46,823 bases of DNA from assembly GCA_020343595.1 (NCBI GenBank), contig CP070802.1, positions 565,112 to 611,934 on the forward strand. The letters run 5' to 3'. The notes under the pieces were generated by a model, which was given only the letters and a program-made list of their open reading frames with translations, was not told where the DNA came from and searched no databases. The stretch comes from Caldifarciminota bacterium (GTDB lineage Bacteria; Hydrothermota; Tepidihabitantia; SM23-42). Shown here in pieces: positions 9,047 through 17,649 of the stretch; the first letter of the stretch is position 1, and each line of letters begins with the position of its first letter. Position numbers and translations under genes: made by a program.

Positions 9047-10567
9047 CTACTCTACTATACGCCCGTCCGTATAGAAATACCTGTCACCACGGTTTTCGGC
9101 TGCGACAATTTGGACTTTCACGCTACGGTCAGCCGCTTGTTCGGCAAAGTTTCGGTATACTGATTCGCGTTCGCGCGCGTGGAACGGGAAGGCAACTTTT
9201 GGCTCAACCGCCTCTATCGCGAGCAATGCCTCTTCGTTTTGCCAGTCATTACCTATCCTGAGGAATAGAATGTCGGCGCCCTTAGCAGTTTCACCCAGGT
9301 ATTGGATATCTTTCTTGAACAGGTCATATTGTGTAGTATCATGACTGTAGCCGCCTTGGTGGAAGATGACCAAACCGTCGACCGAGACCACAAATGTTCC
9401 ACCAGCCTCTTCTGCTTCCGGCGATTGAATCGTCTTTATTTCTATTTCGCCGATCTTCGTCGTTTCTCTTGGACCGATTCGCGTGTAGTCCGTGTTTGTC
9501 GAATCTGACCAGCCGAAGATATAGGTAATATTCGGGATAGATTCCTGCCAGTAGTATATTACTGAATCATGATGGTCGATGTGGTTATGTGTAACAAATA
9601 CTGTGACCTTTTGTCCTTTAATTTCATCGGTGTTTATGTGGCCATTGGCGAGGCAAGGTTCGTCCGGTTGCTGTCCATAGTTCCAGTAATCAAAGATCAG
9701 TAGGTTGTTTTTGGTTTTTATCGCAACACCGCTGTGCCCGAGATACCACAAAAATGCTTCACCCTTCTTAAGTTCTTTCTGCAGTAGGGGAGAGGGACCG
9801 AAATTCATTTCCATTTCTTCTTCTTTTGCACCGTGCACCGAGAGTATTTCTGCAACCTTCTCGTTTCCGTATTTTGCCGCGTAATAGAGTGGAGTCCTGC
9901 CAGTGATGTCCATCGCACTGACCTGCATGCCTCTGTTGATTAGTAAATCAGCAACAGCGGAGTAGCCTTTTATGCTTGCCATGTGCAGGTATGACTTTCC
10001 GTCTTCAGTGGTTATGTTCAGAGCCGCACCGCCGTCGATCAACATCTCAGCGATATCATCGTATCCCCATCGAACGGCAAAATGCAGCGGTGTCTCACCA
10101 ATGCTGTCTCGGATATCCAGTTCTGCTTTATGGTCGATGAGTAACATCATTGCGTCTACGCTGCGCTGTCTTGCCGCATAGTGCAGAGGACTTCTTCCGA
10201 AGACATCCCGGTCATTTAATGTTGCACCATCGGCGATGAGTGCTTCAGTAATCTCTGCATTGCCAAAGTATGCTGCATACAACAGAACGCTTTGATTGGC
10301 GGTGTTCAATGCGTTGACATCAGCTCCGTTGGAGATAAGGAATTTGACAACCTCTGCCTGCCCGCCTGCGACCGCATAGTGTAAGGGAGTATTCCCAGTC
10401 TCGTCCGTAAGATTAACCAATTCAGGTTCTGCTTGCACGAGCGTCTTAACACTGTCGATATCTCCTTGTTGCGAAACATCGTGGATCTCTGCTCCCATCG
10501 CCGGGATGAAAGTGAGCAACACGATTGCACACACGAGCATCTGAATGAATGCCATTCCATTCTTCAT
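9047..10567 (-). CDS. Secreted ankyrin-repeat/metallo-beta-lactamase-fold fusion
   Basis: The 506-residue protein has a signal peptide ending near AMGA (1-26). About seven ankyrin repeats follow (30-245; pattern DxxGxTPLHYAVxxGxxEVVKFLI). The C-terminal metallo-beta-lactamase-fold domain (about 265-505) resembles the UlaG/YycJ-like hydrolases, with GHSGVAI, the metal motif THNHIDHHD, a histidine in IFHQGGYSHD and a late FPFHAR. The fold and metal motif are clear; the substrate is not. Joining an exported ankyrin stack to a hydrolase suggests it docks onto a surface or host protein (inference). The ATG follows AGGAGG and the gene ends before a strong terminator. Confidence 0.87.
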   Translation of the reverse strand: MKNGMAFIQMLVCAIVLLTFIPAMGAEIHDVSQQGDIDSVKTLVQAEPELVNLTDETGNTPLHYAVAGGQAEVVKFLISNGADVNALNTANQSVLLYAAYFGNAEITEALIADGATLNDRDVFGRSPLHYAARQRSVDAMMLLIDHKAELDIRDSIGETPLHFAVRWGYDDIAEMLIDGGAALNITTEDGKSYLHMASIKGYSAVADLLINRGMQVSAMDITGRTPLYYAAKYGNEKVAEILSVHGAKEEEMEMNFGPSPLLQKELKKGEAFLWYLGHSGVAIKTKNNLLIFDYWNYGQQPDEPCLANGHINTDEIKGQKVTVFVTHNHIDHHDSVIYYWQESIPNITYIFGWSDSTNTDYTRIGPRETTKIGEIEIKTIQSPEAEEAGGTFVVSVDGLVIFHQGGYSHDTTQYDLFKKDIQYLGETAKGADILFLRIGNDWQNEEALLAIEAVEPKVAFPFHARERESVYRNFAEQAADRSVKVQIVAAENRGDRYFYTDGRIVE

Positions 10568-10652
10568 GCTAATATCCTCCTTCCTGGTTTCTGTTATATA
10601 GTAATTGAAGAACTTACAGTATTCTCACAAATTGAAGCTGACTGAGGTCTTT

Positions 10653-12314
10653 TTACCTGAGCAACAGCAGTTTCTGTGACTCTATGTGATTGTCGACCGA
10701 TAATGTGACGAAATAGACACCGCTACTTAACTTACGATTAGATTGGTCCGTACCATCCCAACTAATCTGCATAGCGCATAGGGCATGGGGCATGGCGTCA
10801 TACAGATTCCATACCAAACGGCCGGTAGCATCATAGATGCTAAGCTCTATGCGCTCTGCGCTTTGCTCTATGCCGAAGCTGACAGTCGTCAGCTTCGTAA
10901 AGGGATTCGGGTTTATCGATAGACCATGCGCCAACGGTTTTTCCTCGTGTTCAGTGACCGCGAGTGGGTCGATTATGATATCGCATATTACCGTATCGCC
11001 TGAGACTGTTATGTTTTTTACCGACACATGAGTGTTGTGGTTCCAGTAGTCAGTACTTGCAGGATAGCTCAATGAGTCGAAGACAGTATTGTTGCTATCC
11101 CCGGGATAGGGGTCACTGGCGTCACCAAGTTCATGATGGTAGTAGTGTGGATCCGGCCTGTAGCCCCAGCCATTGTCAAGATCATCACAGCCGTCGGCTT
11201 CTTCAAGGTCAATGCGATTGTGATAGGCAGAGTAATGCGGATCGATATGCCAGATGAGTAGTCCACTACCAGGGAGCGGTGAATCAAAGCCCTTGTTCTG
11301 GCGGTTCTCAAGAATGAAGAAAGTATCGTTCGCAATCCCGTTCCGCCAGACCCGGTACGCGATCGGATGGGTTTCTGCATCGAGTATTTCGAGATTGAAT
11401 GTGTTAGTAGTGATGTCGATTGGTGTCAGCCAGTTCGATTGGGTTTTGCACCAGGCATCAGCGTGCGATGGGCTCCACGGTGTGTTACCGCCAGCACCCC
11501 ATGCTCCGTATCCCATAAGACTCCAGTATCCGACCCCCCAGGTGTTGCGTGAACCGTCGTAGAGGTCGGGCAAGCCAACAATATGTCCTAATTCATGACA
11601 CATTACGCCTATACAGCACAGTGTCGTATCGAGGCTAGGTGTTACAAGATTTATCTCTGGTACATTGGTCGCACCATCGATTGTGACCCCGTCGTTTGTC
11701 GGATAGTTGAAATAGGGAATCGCATGGGACCAGCAGTTATTAAGGTCGCCAGTATCTTCGCCCCCTGGACCGGCATGCACTATAAAAATACCGTCAATGT
11801 GGCCATCACTATTCTCGTCATACTGGCTAAAGTCAACCACTGCGTCCACAAGGGTAACAGCATCGGATGCGAGTTGGTGACCGGTAGAGAGCATGTAGTA
11901 CCCATCATAGTAATAGCTGTAAGGGTTGATCGACATGTGCCACTGGTTACCGGCGATGCCACCAATGACATTGGTTACGCCGTATGAATTCTCAAGGAAG
12001 AAATCATTGAGGCTGCCGGCACGGTACTGACCACTGTAAACACCAGTTGAGTAGAACATGCTGTCGTATCTTGCAGGCGTGTGCTCGGCAATATTTGCCG
12101 TGTTGTCGCTGAATTGGATCAGTATCGCGCAGGTTTCAATTGTGTAATCCCGCAGATCCTTCGGCTGCTCGAGTGCACGGCCTACGATACAGGAATGTGG
12201 GGAATTCACTGATCTTTGAGCGGGCATGGCCAGTCCGACGGCGGGAGCTGAAGCAAAAGCAAATAGAAAAAAAATCAATGTAACATTCGGAATCAGTGGT
12301 ATTCTTATCATCAT
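10653..12314 (-). CDS. M6-family secreted metalloprotease with type IX-like sorting tail
   Basis: The product is about 553 residues. A signal peptide is followed by an immune-inhibitor-A/M6-type protease domain with zinc site CHELGHIVGLPDLYD (about residue 235), GYWSLMGYGAWG and a downstream LLIWHID motif typical of M6. The last 85 residues (NPNPFTKLTTVSF, IYDATGRLV, SGVYFVTL) form the FlgD-like/type IX secretion sorting module, so it is probably exported across the outer membrane or anchored at the surface. The upstream open frame adds 7 residues, but AAGGAG sits 4 nt before the ATG at 12314 and 7 nt before the next ATG at 12311; either may be used. The tail contains an odd repeat-encoded stretch (10769-10796). 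Confidence 0.9.
   Translation of the reverse strand: MMIRIPLIPNVTLIFFLFAFASAPAVGLAMPAQRSVNSPHSCIVGRALEQPKDLRDYTIETCAILIQFSDNTANIAEHTPARYDSMFYSTGVYSGQYRAGSLNDFFLENSYGVTNVIGGIAGNQWHMSINPYSYYYDGYYMLSTGHQLASDAVTLVDAVVDFSQYDENSDGHIDGIFIVHAGPGGEDTGDLNNCWSHAIPYFNYPTNDGVTIDGATNVPEINLVTPSLDTTLCCIGVMCHELGHIVGLPDLYDGSRNTWGVGYWSLMGYGAWGAGGNTPWSPSHADAWCKTQSNWLTPIDITTNTFNLEILDAETHPIAYRVWRNGIANDTFFILENRQNKGFDSPLPGSGLLIWHIDPHYSAYHNRIDLEEADGCDDLDNGWGYRPDPHYYHHELGDASDPYPGDSNNTVFDSLSYPASTDYWNHNTHVSVKNITVSGDTVICDIIIDPLAVTEHEEKPLAHGLSINPNPFTKLTTVSFGIEQSAERIELSIYDATGRLVWNLYDAMPHALCAMQISWDGTDQSNRKLSSGVYFVTLSVDNHIESQKLLLLR
10769..10796. repeat. Four 7-bp tandem units inside a sorting-domain coding region
   Basis: Units GCATAGC, GCATAGG, GCATGGG and GCATGGC run head to tail within the protease gene and encode residues AMPHALCAM. 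A near-identical block lies at 28345-28372 in the selenoprotein gene. Confidence 0.7.
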
Positions 12315-12334
12315 TGTGCTCCTTTTTGGAATCA

Positions 12335-12363
12335 ATAATACTCGGTTTACGACAGATTGTCAA
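12335..12363 (-). promoter_or_regulatory. Promoter of the M6 protease gene
   Basis: On the minus strand, TTGACA (12363-12358), 17 bp, TATTAT (12340-12335), ahead of AAGGAG and the ATG at 12314. It is divergent from the plus-strand promoter at 12373-12400. Confidence 0.75.
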
Positions 12364-12372
12364 CTCAAGTCC

Positions 12373-12400
12373 TTGACGTGTTTTGGAAAGTGAATAGAAT
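12373..12400 (+). promoter_or_regulatory. Promoter of the exported unknown protein gene
   Basis: TTGACG (12373-12378), 16 bp, TAGAAT (12395-12400). Transcription would begin at about 12406-12407, at the proposed non-canonical start codon of the gene behind it. Confidence 0.7.
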
Positions 12401-12405
12401 GTGGA

Positions 12406-13539
12406 ATCAGAAAAATAATCACTCTCCCGGGTCTATCGACGTTGTTACTGCTCCAACTTGTTTCTTTCGTTCAGGCTGGTGATGAGCAGAACCATGGCAC
12501 TGCCTCCGCTGGTGACACGAATCAATACTTCTTCTACCGTGCATTACCCTACGGAACCCAAGCGAACTACAATCCGATGAATGTGATCATTAATGGAGGA
12601 TATGGTATTCTCCAGATACGCGATTATACCGATGAGTACGACAGAAAGATCTTCACTTATCCATATGGAGCCTGGGGCAGAAATGTTTGGGAGACACTAC
12701 GTCATCCAATGCACACAATTAGTGAATTTGGCTGGTGGCGTTTTATATCCACCGAGGTCCTTCCTCTCACCATCAGGGAGAGGGGCAATCAATGGGTTCC
12801 GAATTATTTCCTGCATACGATCGGCGGCGGGATGCATTTTCGCGCAACAGAGGAGTGGTTCCGGTATCACGGATTCAAGGCTCCGAGGATATGGTCTATT
12901 GGTACGATGGTCGCTTATCATGCATTATCAGAGATCATTGAGAACAGAGGTAACGAAGAGTTGGTCGTGGATCATCTTGCGGACCTGTTGATATTCGACC
13001 CACTGGGGATGCTTCTATTTTCAAATGACAAAGTATGCCGGTTCTTCTCAGAGAAATTGAATCTTGCTGAGTGGTCGATGCAGCCTGTGATCAATATGAA
13101 AAATGGAAATCTGGAAAATATGGGGCAGTTCTATGTCGCAAAATATCCTCTTACGAAGGAAAGGAACTGGCATCTAATGACGCATTTCGGATTACATGGT
13201 ATGTTCGGTTTAACGCACCGCTGGATCGATGGGCAGGCACTGAGCATCGCTGGTGGTTTTCTGGTCGAGGAACTCATAAGGGTAGCCGAAGAAGATACTG
13301 GCAGGGTCCTTACTGCGGTTCTTACCTGGCGAGCAGGAGTGTTCTATGACCGTAATAATTCACTACTCGCATCCCTTATGGTAGCAACCGCGCCAGAATA
13401 CAGGTTAAGATTGAATGTATATCCTGGTGTTTTTAGGATAGGACCTTTCAGTCCGGGGTTTTTTATTTCAGGCAGCAAAGAGTGGGTATTTGGCATGACC
13501 CTTAGATATACGCCGCTCGGTGCAGGATGGGGAGAATGA
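12406..13539 (+). CDS. Exported protein of unknown function, non-ATG start
   Basis: I do not recognise the family. The first conventional start is a TTG at 12442, but the same frame is open back to a TGA at 12391 and gives a convincing signal peptide from 12406 (IRKIITLPGLSTLLLLQLVS, then a VQA cleavage site). An ATC stands where the start should be, 5 nt after the -10 box, the spacing seen for leaderless genes here. Either ATC is used, or one base was mutated or misread from ATG; from TTG at 12442 the signal peptide would lose its charged end. The mature part is rich in aromatic residues with short hydrophobic segments (ATEEWFRYHGF, HALSEIIENRG) and ends in beta-like strands, perhaps an envelope protein. 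Confidence 0.7.
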   Translation: MRKIITLPGLSTLLLLQLVSFVQAGDEQNHGTASAGDTNQYFFYRALPYGTQANYNPMNVIINGGYGILQIRDYTDEYDRKIFTYPYGAWGRNVWETLRHPMHTISEFGWWRFISTEVLPLTIRERGNQWVPNYFLHTIGGGMHFRATEEWFRYHGFKAPRIWSIGTMVAYHALSEIIENRGNEELVVDHLADLLIFDPLGMLLFSNDKVCRFFSEKLNLAEWSMQPVINMKNGNLENMGQFYVAKYPLTKERNWHLMTHFGLHGMFGLTHRWIDGQALSIAGGFLVEELIRVAEEDTGRVLTAVLTWRAGVFYDRNNSLLASLMVATAPEYRLRLNVYPGVFRIGPFSPGFFISGSKEWVFGMTLRYTPLGAGWGE

Positions 13540-13560
13540 TGGGTCATTTGCCGTAAAACC

Positions 13561-13589
13561 TTGACTTTGGGTTGGATTTTCAGTAGAAT
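13561..13589 (+). promoter_or_regulatory. Likely selC promoter
   Basis: TTGACT (13561-13566), 17 bp, TAGAAT (13584-13589). The predicted +1 is 13596, exactly the first G of an isolated copy of the 5' end of tRNA-Sec (GGAGGCG). The complete tRNA starts 200 bp further on. Confidence 0.65.
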
Positions 13590-13592
13590 TCA

Positions 13593-13802
13593 TGTGGAGG
13601 CGCCTCGATACGCTCGGGGCAAATCAGAGATTTGGGCGGACGAAAGATCTATGAAGACTCATTCCATGAAGGATTGGAATGAGTCCGCGAAAACTTGTAG
13701 TTAAATCAGATCTTTGGAATTTCATAGTCCCGTTTCCTTTGGAACACGGGACACTAAAATCTGCAATCAAATCGATAGATTTGAGCAGATTTTGTGGAGG
13801 CG
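13593..13802 (+). repeat. 200-bp segment bounded by 10-bp direct repeats in front of selC
   Basis: TGTGGAGGCG occurs at 13593-13602 and again at 13793-13802, where it forms the start of tRNA-Sec. The DNA between is full of palindromes: CAAATC-AGA-GATTTG (about 13620-13634), an 11-bp stem GACTCATTCCA/TGGAATGAGTC (13656-13666/13675-13685), a GTCCCGT/ACGGGAC hairpin (about 13728-13752) and AAAATCTGC...GCAGATTTT (13756-13793) enclosing CAAATC-GATA-GATTTG. It looks like a small inserted element with target-site duplication, or a structured leader. No protein is encoded. Confidence 0.6.
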
Positions 13803-13889
13803 GATGGGTGCTGGTGTGCCTGACGGGCTTCAAACCCGGATGTCCTTCGAAAGGGGGACGGTAGGTTCGATTCCTACACGCCTCCGCCA
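13796..13889 (+). tRNA. selC: tRNA-Sec (anticodon UCA), selC
   Basis: This tRNA inserts selenocysteine at UGA codons. The gene has the long selenocysteine form: acceptor GGAGGCG pairing with CGCCTCC (an eighth pair would be a G-A mismatch), a 6-bp D stem with 4-nt loop, anticodon TCA at 13830-13832 inside CGGG/CCCG, a long variable arm, T loop TTCGATT, discriminator G and encoded CCA. The selB and selA genes lie 2-5 kb away and three UGA-containing genes lie 13-16 kb away. Its presumed promoter is displaced 200 bp upstream. Confidence 0.95.
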
Positions 13890-14028
13890 TGATTTCTTGA
13901 ACACATTTGGAAACTCATTTTCTGAAATCGCATAAGCAGACAAATAACCTATCAAATACGTGATTTTGGAATGAAGCCCTGTTGTCATTTTCGGCCTGGA
14001 ACTTGTAATAATCATAGGAGGACACGCT

Positions 14029-14442
14029 ATGGAAAACAATGAGAACAGAGCGATAAAGCATTTTACGGACCTGAGAGTGTGGCAGAAGTCACATGATCTT
14101 TTCGTTTCGATCTACGGTGCTGTCGATAAGCTGCCCCGGACGACAACAGCGGGTATTATCTTTGAGCAATTACTGAGGAGCTCAGGGAGCATAAGCGCCA
14201 GCATTGCTGAGGGATTCTATTCAAGGGGACGCAGAAAATACATCCGATATCTTGAAACTGCCCACTGTGGCGCAGCTGAAACAGAGAATTGGTTGATCAA
14301 ACTCACTGATTGTCACTGCATGGAGAGAGAGATCGTAGAACCGTGGATCGAGACGTGTGTTGGTATCGGTAAGATGCTCAATGCACTAATGCGAAAACTC
14401 GAAGAGAGAGCAAAACCCAAACCCAAGGCCGACGGAACTTAG
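14029..14442 (+). CDS. Four-helix-bundle protein (23S rRNA intervening-sequence family)
   Basis: The 137-residue product has the family hallmarks: FTDLRVWQKSHDL near the start, then QLLRSSGSISASIAEGF and an RKYIRYLETAHCGAAETENW helix. These small all-alpha proteins are sometimes encoded inside 23S rRNA intervening sequences but are also common as free-standing genes, as here; their molecular role is not established. The ATG follows AGGAGG. The lysine/proline-rich C-terminus is probably disordered. It converges with the M48 protease gene. Confidence 0.88.
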   Translation: MENNENRAIKHFTDLRVWQKSHDLFVSIYGAVDKLPRTTTAGIIFEQLLRSSGSISASIAEGFYSRGRRKYIRYLETAHCGAAETENWLIKLTDCHCMEREIVEPWIETCVGIGKMLNALMRKLEERAKPKPKADGT

Positions 14443-14477
14443 GAATCGATAGTGCGGGTAGCGGCTCGTGCCCCAGT

Positions 14478-15263
14478 CTACAGTTTTGCTTTGATGGCAG
14501 CGTATTCAGTTTCGTAATAGGGGAGGTTGGTGCCGCCGATCTTTTGGATTTCTTTGTTGCCATTATTGATACGATCGCTTGCCGGTGGATGGGACATCAA
14601 TAATTTCTCGAATGTGCTTGGGCGTCGTCCTTCCATCTGCTTGAATTTCTCGAACACCTGTACCATACCTTTCGGATTATAACCCGCCTTCTTTGCATAG
14701 AGAATCCCATATTCATCTGATTCGTATTCGTTTTCCCGGCCATAACCCAGAAGGATGACTCCTGCGGCAGCATCGACCATTTGACGTGCCGTCTGTCCCA
14801 TTTTTTCACCGAGAGCGACTTCCATCACGATGCTGTAGCCATAGATCGCCTGGAGTCGTTTTATTGAATGTCTTGCCACCACGTGACCGACTTCGTGAGC
14901 AAGAACAGCAGCGAGTTGTGCTTCGTTGTCCATTTGTTTCATCAGACCTTTGTATATGTAGATGAAGCCACCAGGGCAGGCAAAGGCGTTTATTTCTTCG
15001 TTGTCCAGCACCTTGAAGGAGTACGTAACGTCCTTCCTGTCGCAGACTTTGGCAACCTTGCGACCGACTTTGCTGACGTAATTCTGCACTTCCTGGTTAT
15101 TTAATACTCTTTCCGTTGACTCGACTTCTTTTACGACATCTTTGCCGAGCTCGACCTCTGTTTCGGTCGGTATTAATATTAGGCTTTTCTTACCACCGGG
15201 GCCGGTGGTGGCGCAGCTTACTAATAACACTAATAATATGGGTACTATCAATATTCTTTTCAT
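14478..15263 (-). CDS. M48-family lipoprotein metalloprotease
   Basis: The 261-residue protein begins with a lipoprotein signal (MKRILIVPILLVLLVSC, lipid-bearing Cys about 17), so it should be membrane-anchored in the envelope. The zinc motif HEVGHVVARHS lies near residue 125, and YGRENEYESDEYG supplies the third ligand glutamate of M48 proteases. The size and arrangement match the LoiP/YcaL/BepA-type envelope quality-control peptidases, without a TPR tail. The exact orthologue is uncertain. Confidence 0.92.
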   Translation of the reverse strand: MKRILIVPILLVLLVSCATTGPGGKKSLILIPTETEVELGKDVVKEVESTERVLNNQEVQNYVSKVGRKVAKVCDRKDVTYSFKVLDNEEINAFACPGGFIYIYKGLMKQMDNEAQLAAVLAHEVGHVVARHSIKRLQAIYGYSIVMEVALGEKMGQTARQMVDAAAGVILLGYGRENEYESDEYGILYAKKAGYNPKGMVQVFEKFKQMEGRRPSTFEKLLMSHPPASDRINNGNKEIQKIGGTNLPYYETEYAAIKAKL

Positions 15264-15559
15264 GTCTAATTATACAAGCAATCGCACGATAAATCAAGGC
15301 CAAATCTCAAGTACCAAATCACAAATCCGAAACACGAATATTGGAAAAGATTGAGATTGCTTCGTCCCGCCTTTGGCTGGCTCGCAATGACATTGTGGGG
15401 GGATGACATGTAAGTTATTGCAACCAGAAAGGTGGAGGTGCTGTGATTATACGAGAAGGGGACTTACAACGAATATATATGAACCTGTTTGGTGTTTGTC
15501 AATTGGATGTTGGGAATTATTTGCTATTTGGTGCTTGTTATTTGCGGTTTGGCCGCAGG
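15264..15559. repeat. Intergenic region with degenerate CAAATC/CACCAAA repeats
   Basis: No gene is seen. The stretch at about 15292-15348 is a degenerate run of short words (CCAAATCTCAAG, ACCAAATCACAAATCC, GAAACACGAATATTGG). The stretch at about 15495-15550 is the same family in the other orientation (GTCAATTGGATGTTGGG, TATTTGGTGCTTG). Related runs occur at 26875-26955, 37085-37140 and 44460-44640. Short frames here are low-complexity read-through. Confidence 0.6.
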
Positions 15560-17482
15560 TTATCTGTACTTTTGTCCGAGAACGCGGACGTCTCCTCTTT
15601 TTATGGTGACACCTCGCGTGTCAAAATATATCAGAAGCGGCAAAACGAACTTCCGGCTTGCGCCGAGCAGGTCGCGGAACTGTGAAACCCTTATTTCCTT
15701 GTTTGCCTTGAGGTATTGGAGGAGTTTTTGTTGTGCGGTCTCAACGTGCTTCTGGTGCAAGACAACACCCTCGCCGGCATTCACAAGTAACCCGGTGTCG
15801 AGCATATAACGGTAAGCCTTCTTGACAGTCTTCTCCGGGCCAAATTTGCGGGCTACGATTTCTTCGTACGACGGTGGTTTGTAGCCAGAATCGACGAAGA
15901 CTTGCTCGATCTTCTTGATCGCGGTGTCGAGTTCCTTATCGACTATTACTTTGTGTTCGAAGAGGTTGACCTTTCCGTCCGGTGTAAGACGGACGATCTT
16001 TTCTGCTTCCATTTTTACCAGCGTACGGTCCAAGAGAACTTTGTCGAGGCCTCTACTGACCCTCTTCAGCAGTTCAAGCGCAGATAATCCCACACCCGTT
16101 GGATTGGCCTTGTGGTAACCGTCGAGGGTCTCGGTAATTAGTGCTCTTAATTTTTGATGATTTTTCTGGTGATAGTAGAATCCACGCTTTTCATCCAGGC
16201 ACATGATCTTGCCTTGTTCTGTCAAGGTCGTAATCAGATTCTTTATTTCTGCCAGCGGCAGGTTCACATCATGCGCGATCTCTTCTGGTTTGCGCGGAAG
16301 GTCGAAATTTGCCAGCAAATCCTCCTCTACAACAACAATTGGTTCGCCGACTTCCATGCGTTGCAGATGGCTGATCAGCTCCTCGTCGAATCCCTTTGCT
16401 TTTGTCGCTTTAGGTTCGATTATCTGGCCGCCGCCTATCGTCATTTGGGGTGAGTATGTTCGAACGACGTAATTGTCATTTATATCACATACGGCAGGTG
16501 ATTCCAGCCTGAACTGTACCATGGCTTTCTGCCCTGGTTCGAGTATTTTCATATCGAGCAGAACGACACGGCCGAATATTTCGTTAGTTCCGACATGGAT
16601 CCGCAGCCGCGTGAAATTCTTGAGCGGTTTGCTGGCAGATGACAATAAGTAAAGTGACGCGTTTAGGTATTCTGATGGTTCGAAAAAGCCTGGCTGCGCG
16701 AGCACGTCGCCCCGTTCAATCTCATCTTTGTCGGCTCCTACGAGATTGATAGCGGCACGAAATCCGGTGCTCACCGAATCCCTTTTTTCATTGTGAACTT
16801 CTATACCTCTGATCTTGACGCTTCTCTTCTCGGGTAGTAACTCGACACTATCTCCTATTCTTACACTGCCAGATAACACTGTGCCGGCAACCACAGTACC
16901 GAAACCTTTTATCACAAATCGACGGTCGATAGGCATTCTAAATATACCACGATCAGTTTTGGGCTCAGTCTGTGCGATGATTTCATCGAGTGATGTCCGA
17001 AGTTGGTCAATACCTTCCTTTGTGGTATTGGACACCGGAATGATCTTTGCCTTCTCAAGGAATGAATTAGTCAAAGCACCTTTCACATCGTCTATTACTA
17101 CGTCCAGCATATCCTGTTCAACGAGGTCCTTCTTTGTTATGACCACGATCCCTTTCTTTATGCCAAGCAGTTTGAGGATCTCAAGGTGTTCGTGGGTTTG
17201 GGGCATCACACCGTCGTCAGCGGCGACTACGAAGATCACGAAGTCAATCGTTGATGCGCCGGCGACCATATGCCGAACGAATTTTTCGTGACCCGGGACA
17301 TCAATTATCGTTACGTCGTCACTGTAAAAGACAAATCCCAGGTCGGTCGTCATACCGCGCTCTTTCTCTTCCTTCAGGCGGTCCGGGTCCACACCGGTCA
17401 GTGCTTTTATTAATGCACTCTTTCCGTGATCGATATGACCCGCGGTGCCGATAACTATGTGTTTCTTCTTAACACTGGTCAT
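15560..17482 (-). CDS. selB: Selenocysteine-specific elongation factor SelB
   Basis: SelB delivers Sec-tRNA-Sec to the ribosome at UGA codons followed by a SECIS hairpin. This 640-residue protein has the G domain at 1-180: [16 protein letters not shown], the switch region [29 protein letters not shown] and the TKKD box. EF-Tu-like barrel domains follow, then winged-helix repeats (about 370-640) that bind SECIS RNA. Its length is close to the E. coli protein. It is downstream of selA, separated by 167 bp containing a palindromic repeat, and has no obvious Shine-Dalgarno sequence before its ATG. It is one of four selenocysteine machinery genes in this window. Confidence 0.97.
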   Translation of the reverse strand: MTSVKKKHIVIGTAGHIDHGKSALIKALTGVDPDRLKEEKERGMTTDLGFVFYSDDVTIIDVPGHEKFVRHMVAGASTIDFVIFVVAADDGVMPQTHEHLEILKLLGIKKGIVVITKKDLVEQDMLDVVIDDVKGALTNSFLEKAKIIPVSNTTKEGIDQLRTSLDEIIAQTEPKTDRGIFRMPIDRRFVIKGFGTVVAGTVLSGSVRIGDSVELLPEKRSVKIRGIEVHNEKRDSVSTGFRAAINLVGADKDEIERGDVLAQPGFFEPSEYLNASLYLLSSASKPLKNFTRLRIHVGTNEIFGRVVLLDMKILEPGQKAMVQFRLESPAVCDINDNYVVRTYSPQMTIGGGQIIEPKATKAKGFDEELISHLQRMEVGEPIVVVEEDLLANFDLPRKPEEIAHDVNLPLAEIKNLITTLTEQGKIMCLDEKRGFYYHQKNHQKLRALITETLDGYHKANPTGVGLSALELLKRVSRGLDKVLLDRTLVKMEAEKIVRLTPDGKVNLFEHKVIVDKELDTAIKKIEQVFVDSGYKPPSYEEIVARKFGPEKTVKKAYRYMLDTGLLVNAGEGVVLHQKHVETAQQKLLQYLKANKEIRVSQFRDLLGASRKFVLPLLIYFDTRGVTIKRGDVRVLGQKYR

Positions 17483-17496
17483 GGTAATTGGTAAAG

Positions 17497-17640
17497 GGTT
17501 ACGATGCCCGTATCGTCCACCGTTTTTCGGTTACGTCTGTCGTGCCGTAGTACGTTACCCTCAGACGAAACGGGCTTCGTTACCGACAAACGTAATACGT
17601 AACCGATATTGATAAATGTGGCGTATTGCGTACTATCCAT
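17497..17640. repeat. Palindromic intergenic element between selA and selB
   Basis: A 15-bp arm beginning GGTTACGATGCCCGT (17497-17511) is mirrored by ACGGGCTTCGTTACC (17570-17584) with two mismatches, and further GTTACG/CGTAAC words follow to 17640. The 19-bp word at 17497-17515 recurs exactly at 37429-37447, so this is a dispersed repeat. It occupies the whole selA-selB gap. Confidence 0.65.
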
Positions 17641-17649
17641 GAGACGTTG

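Noticed and set aside
15443-15685. Plus-strand ORF after the M48 gene
   Set aside because: It is read-through of the degenerate repeat run plus the antisense of selB; low-complexity, no ribosome site.
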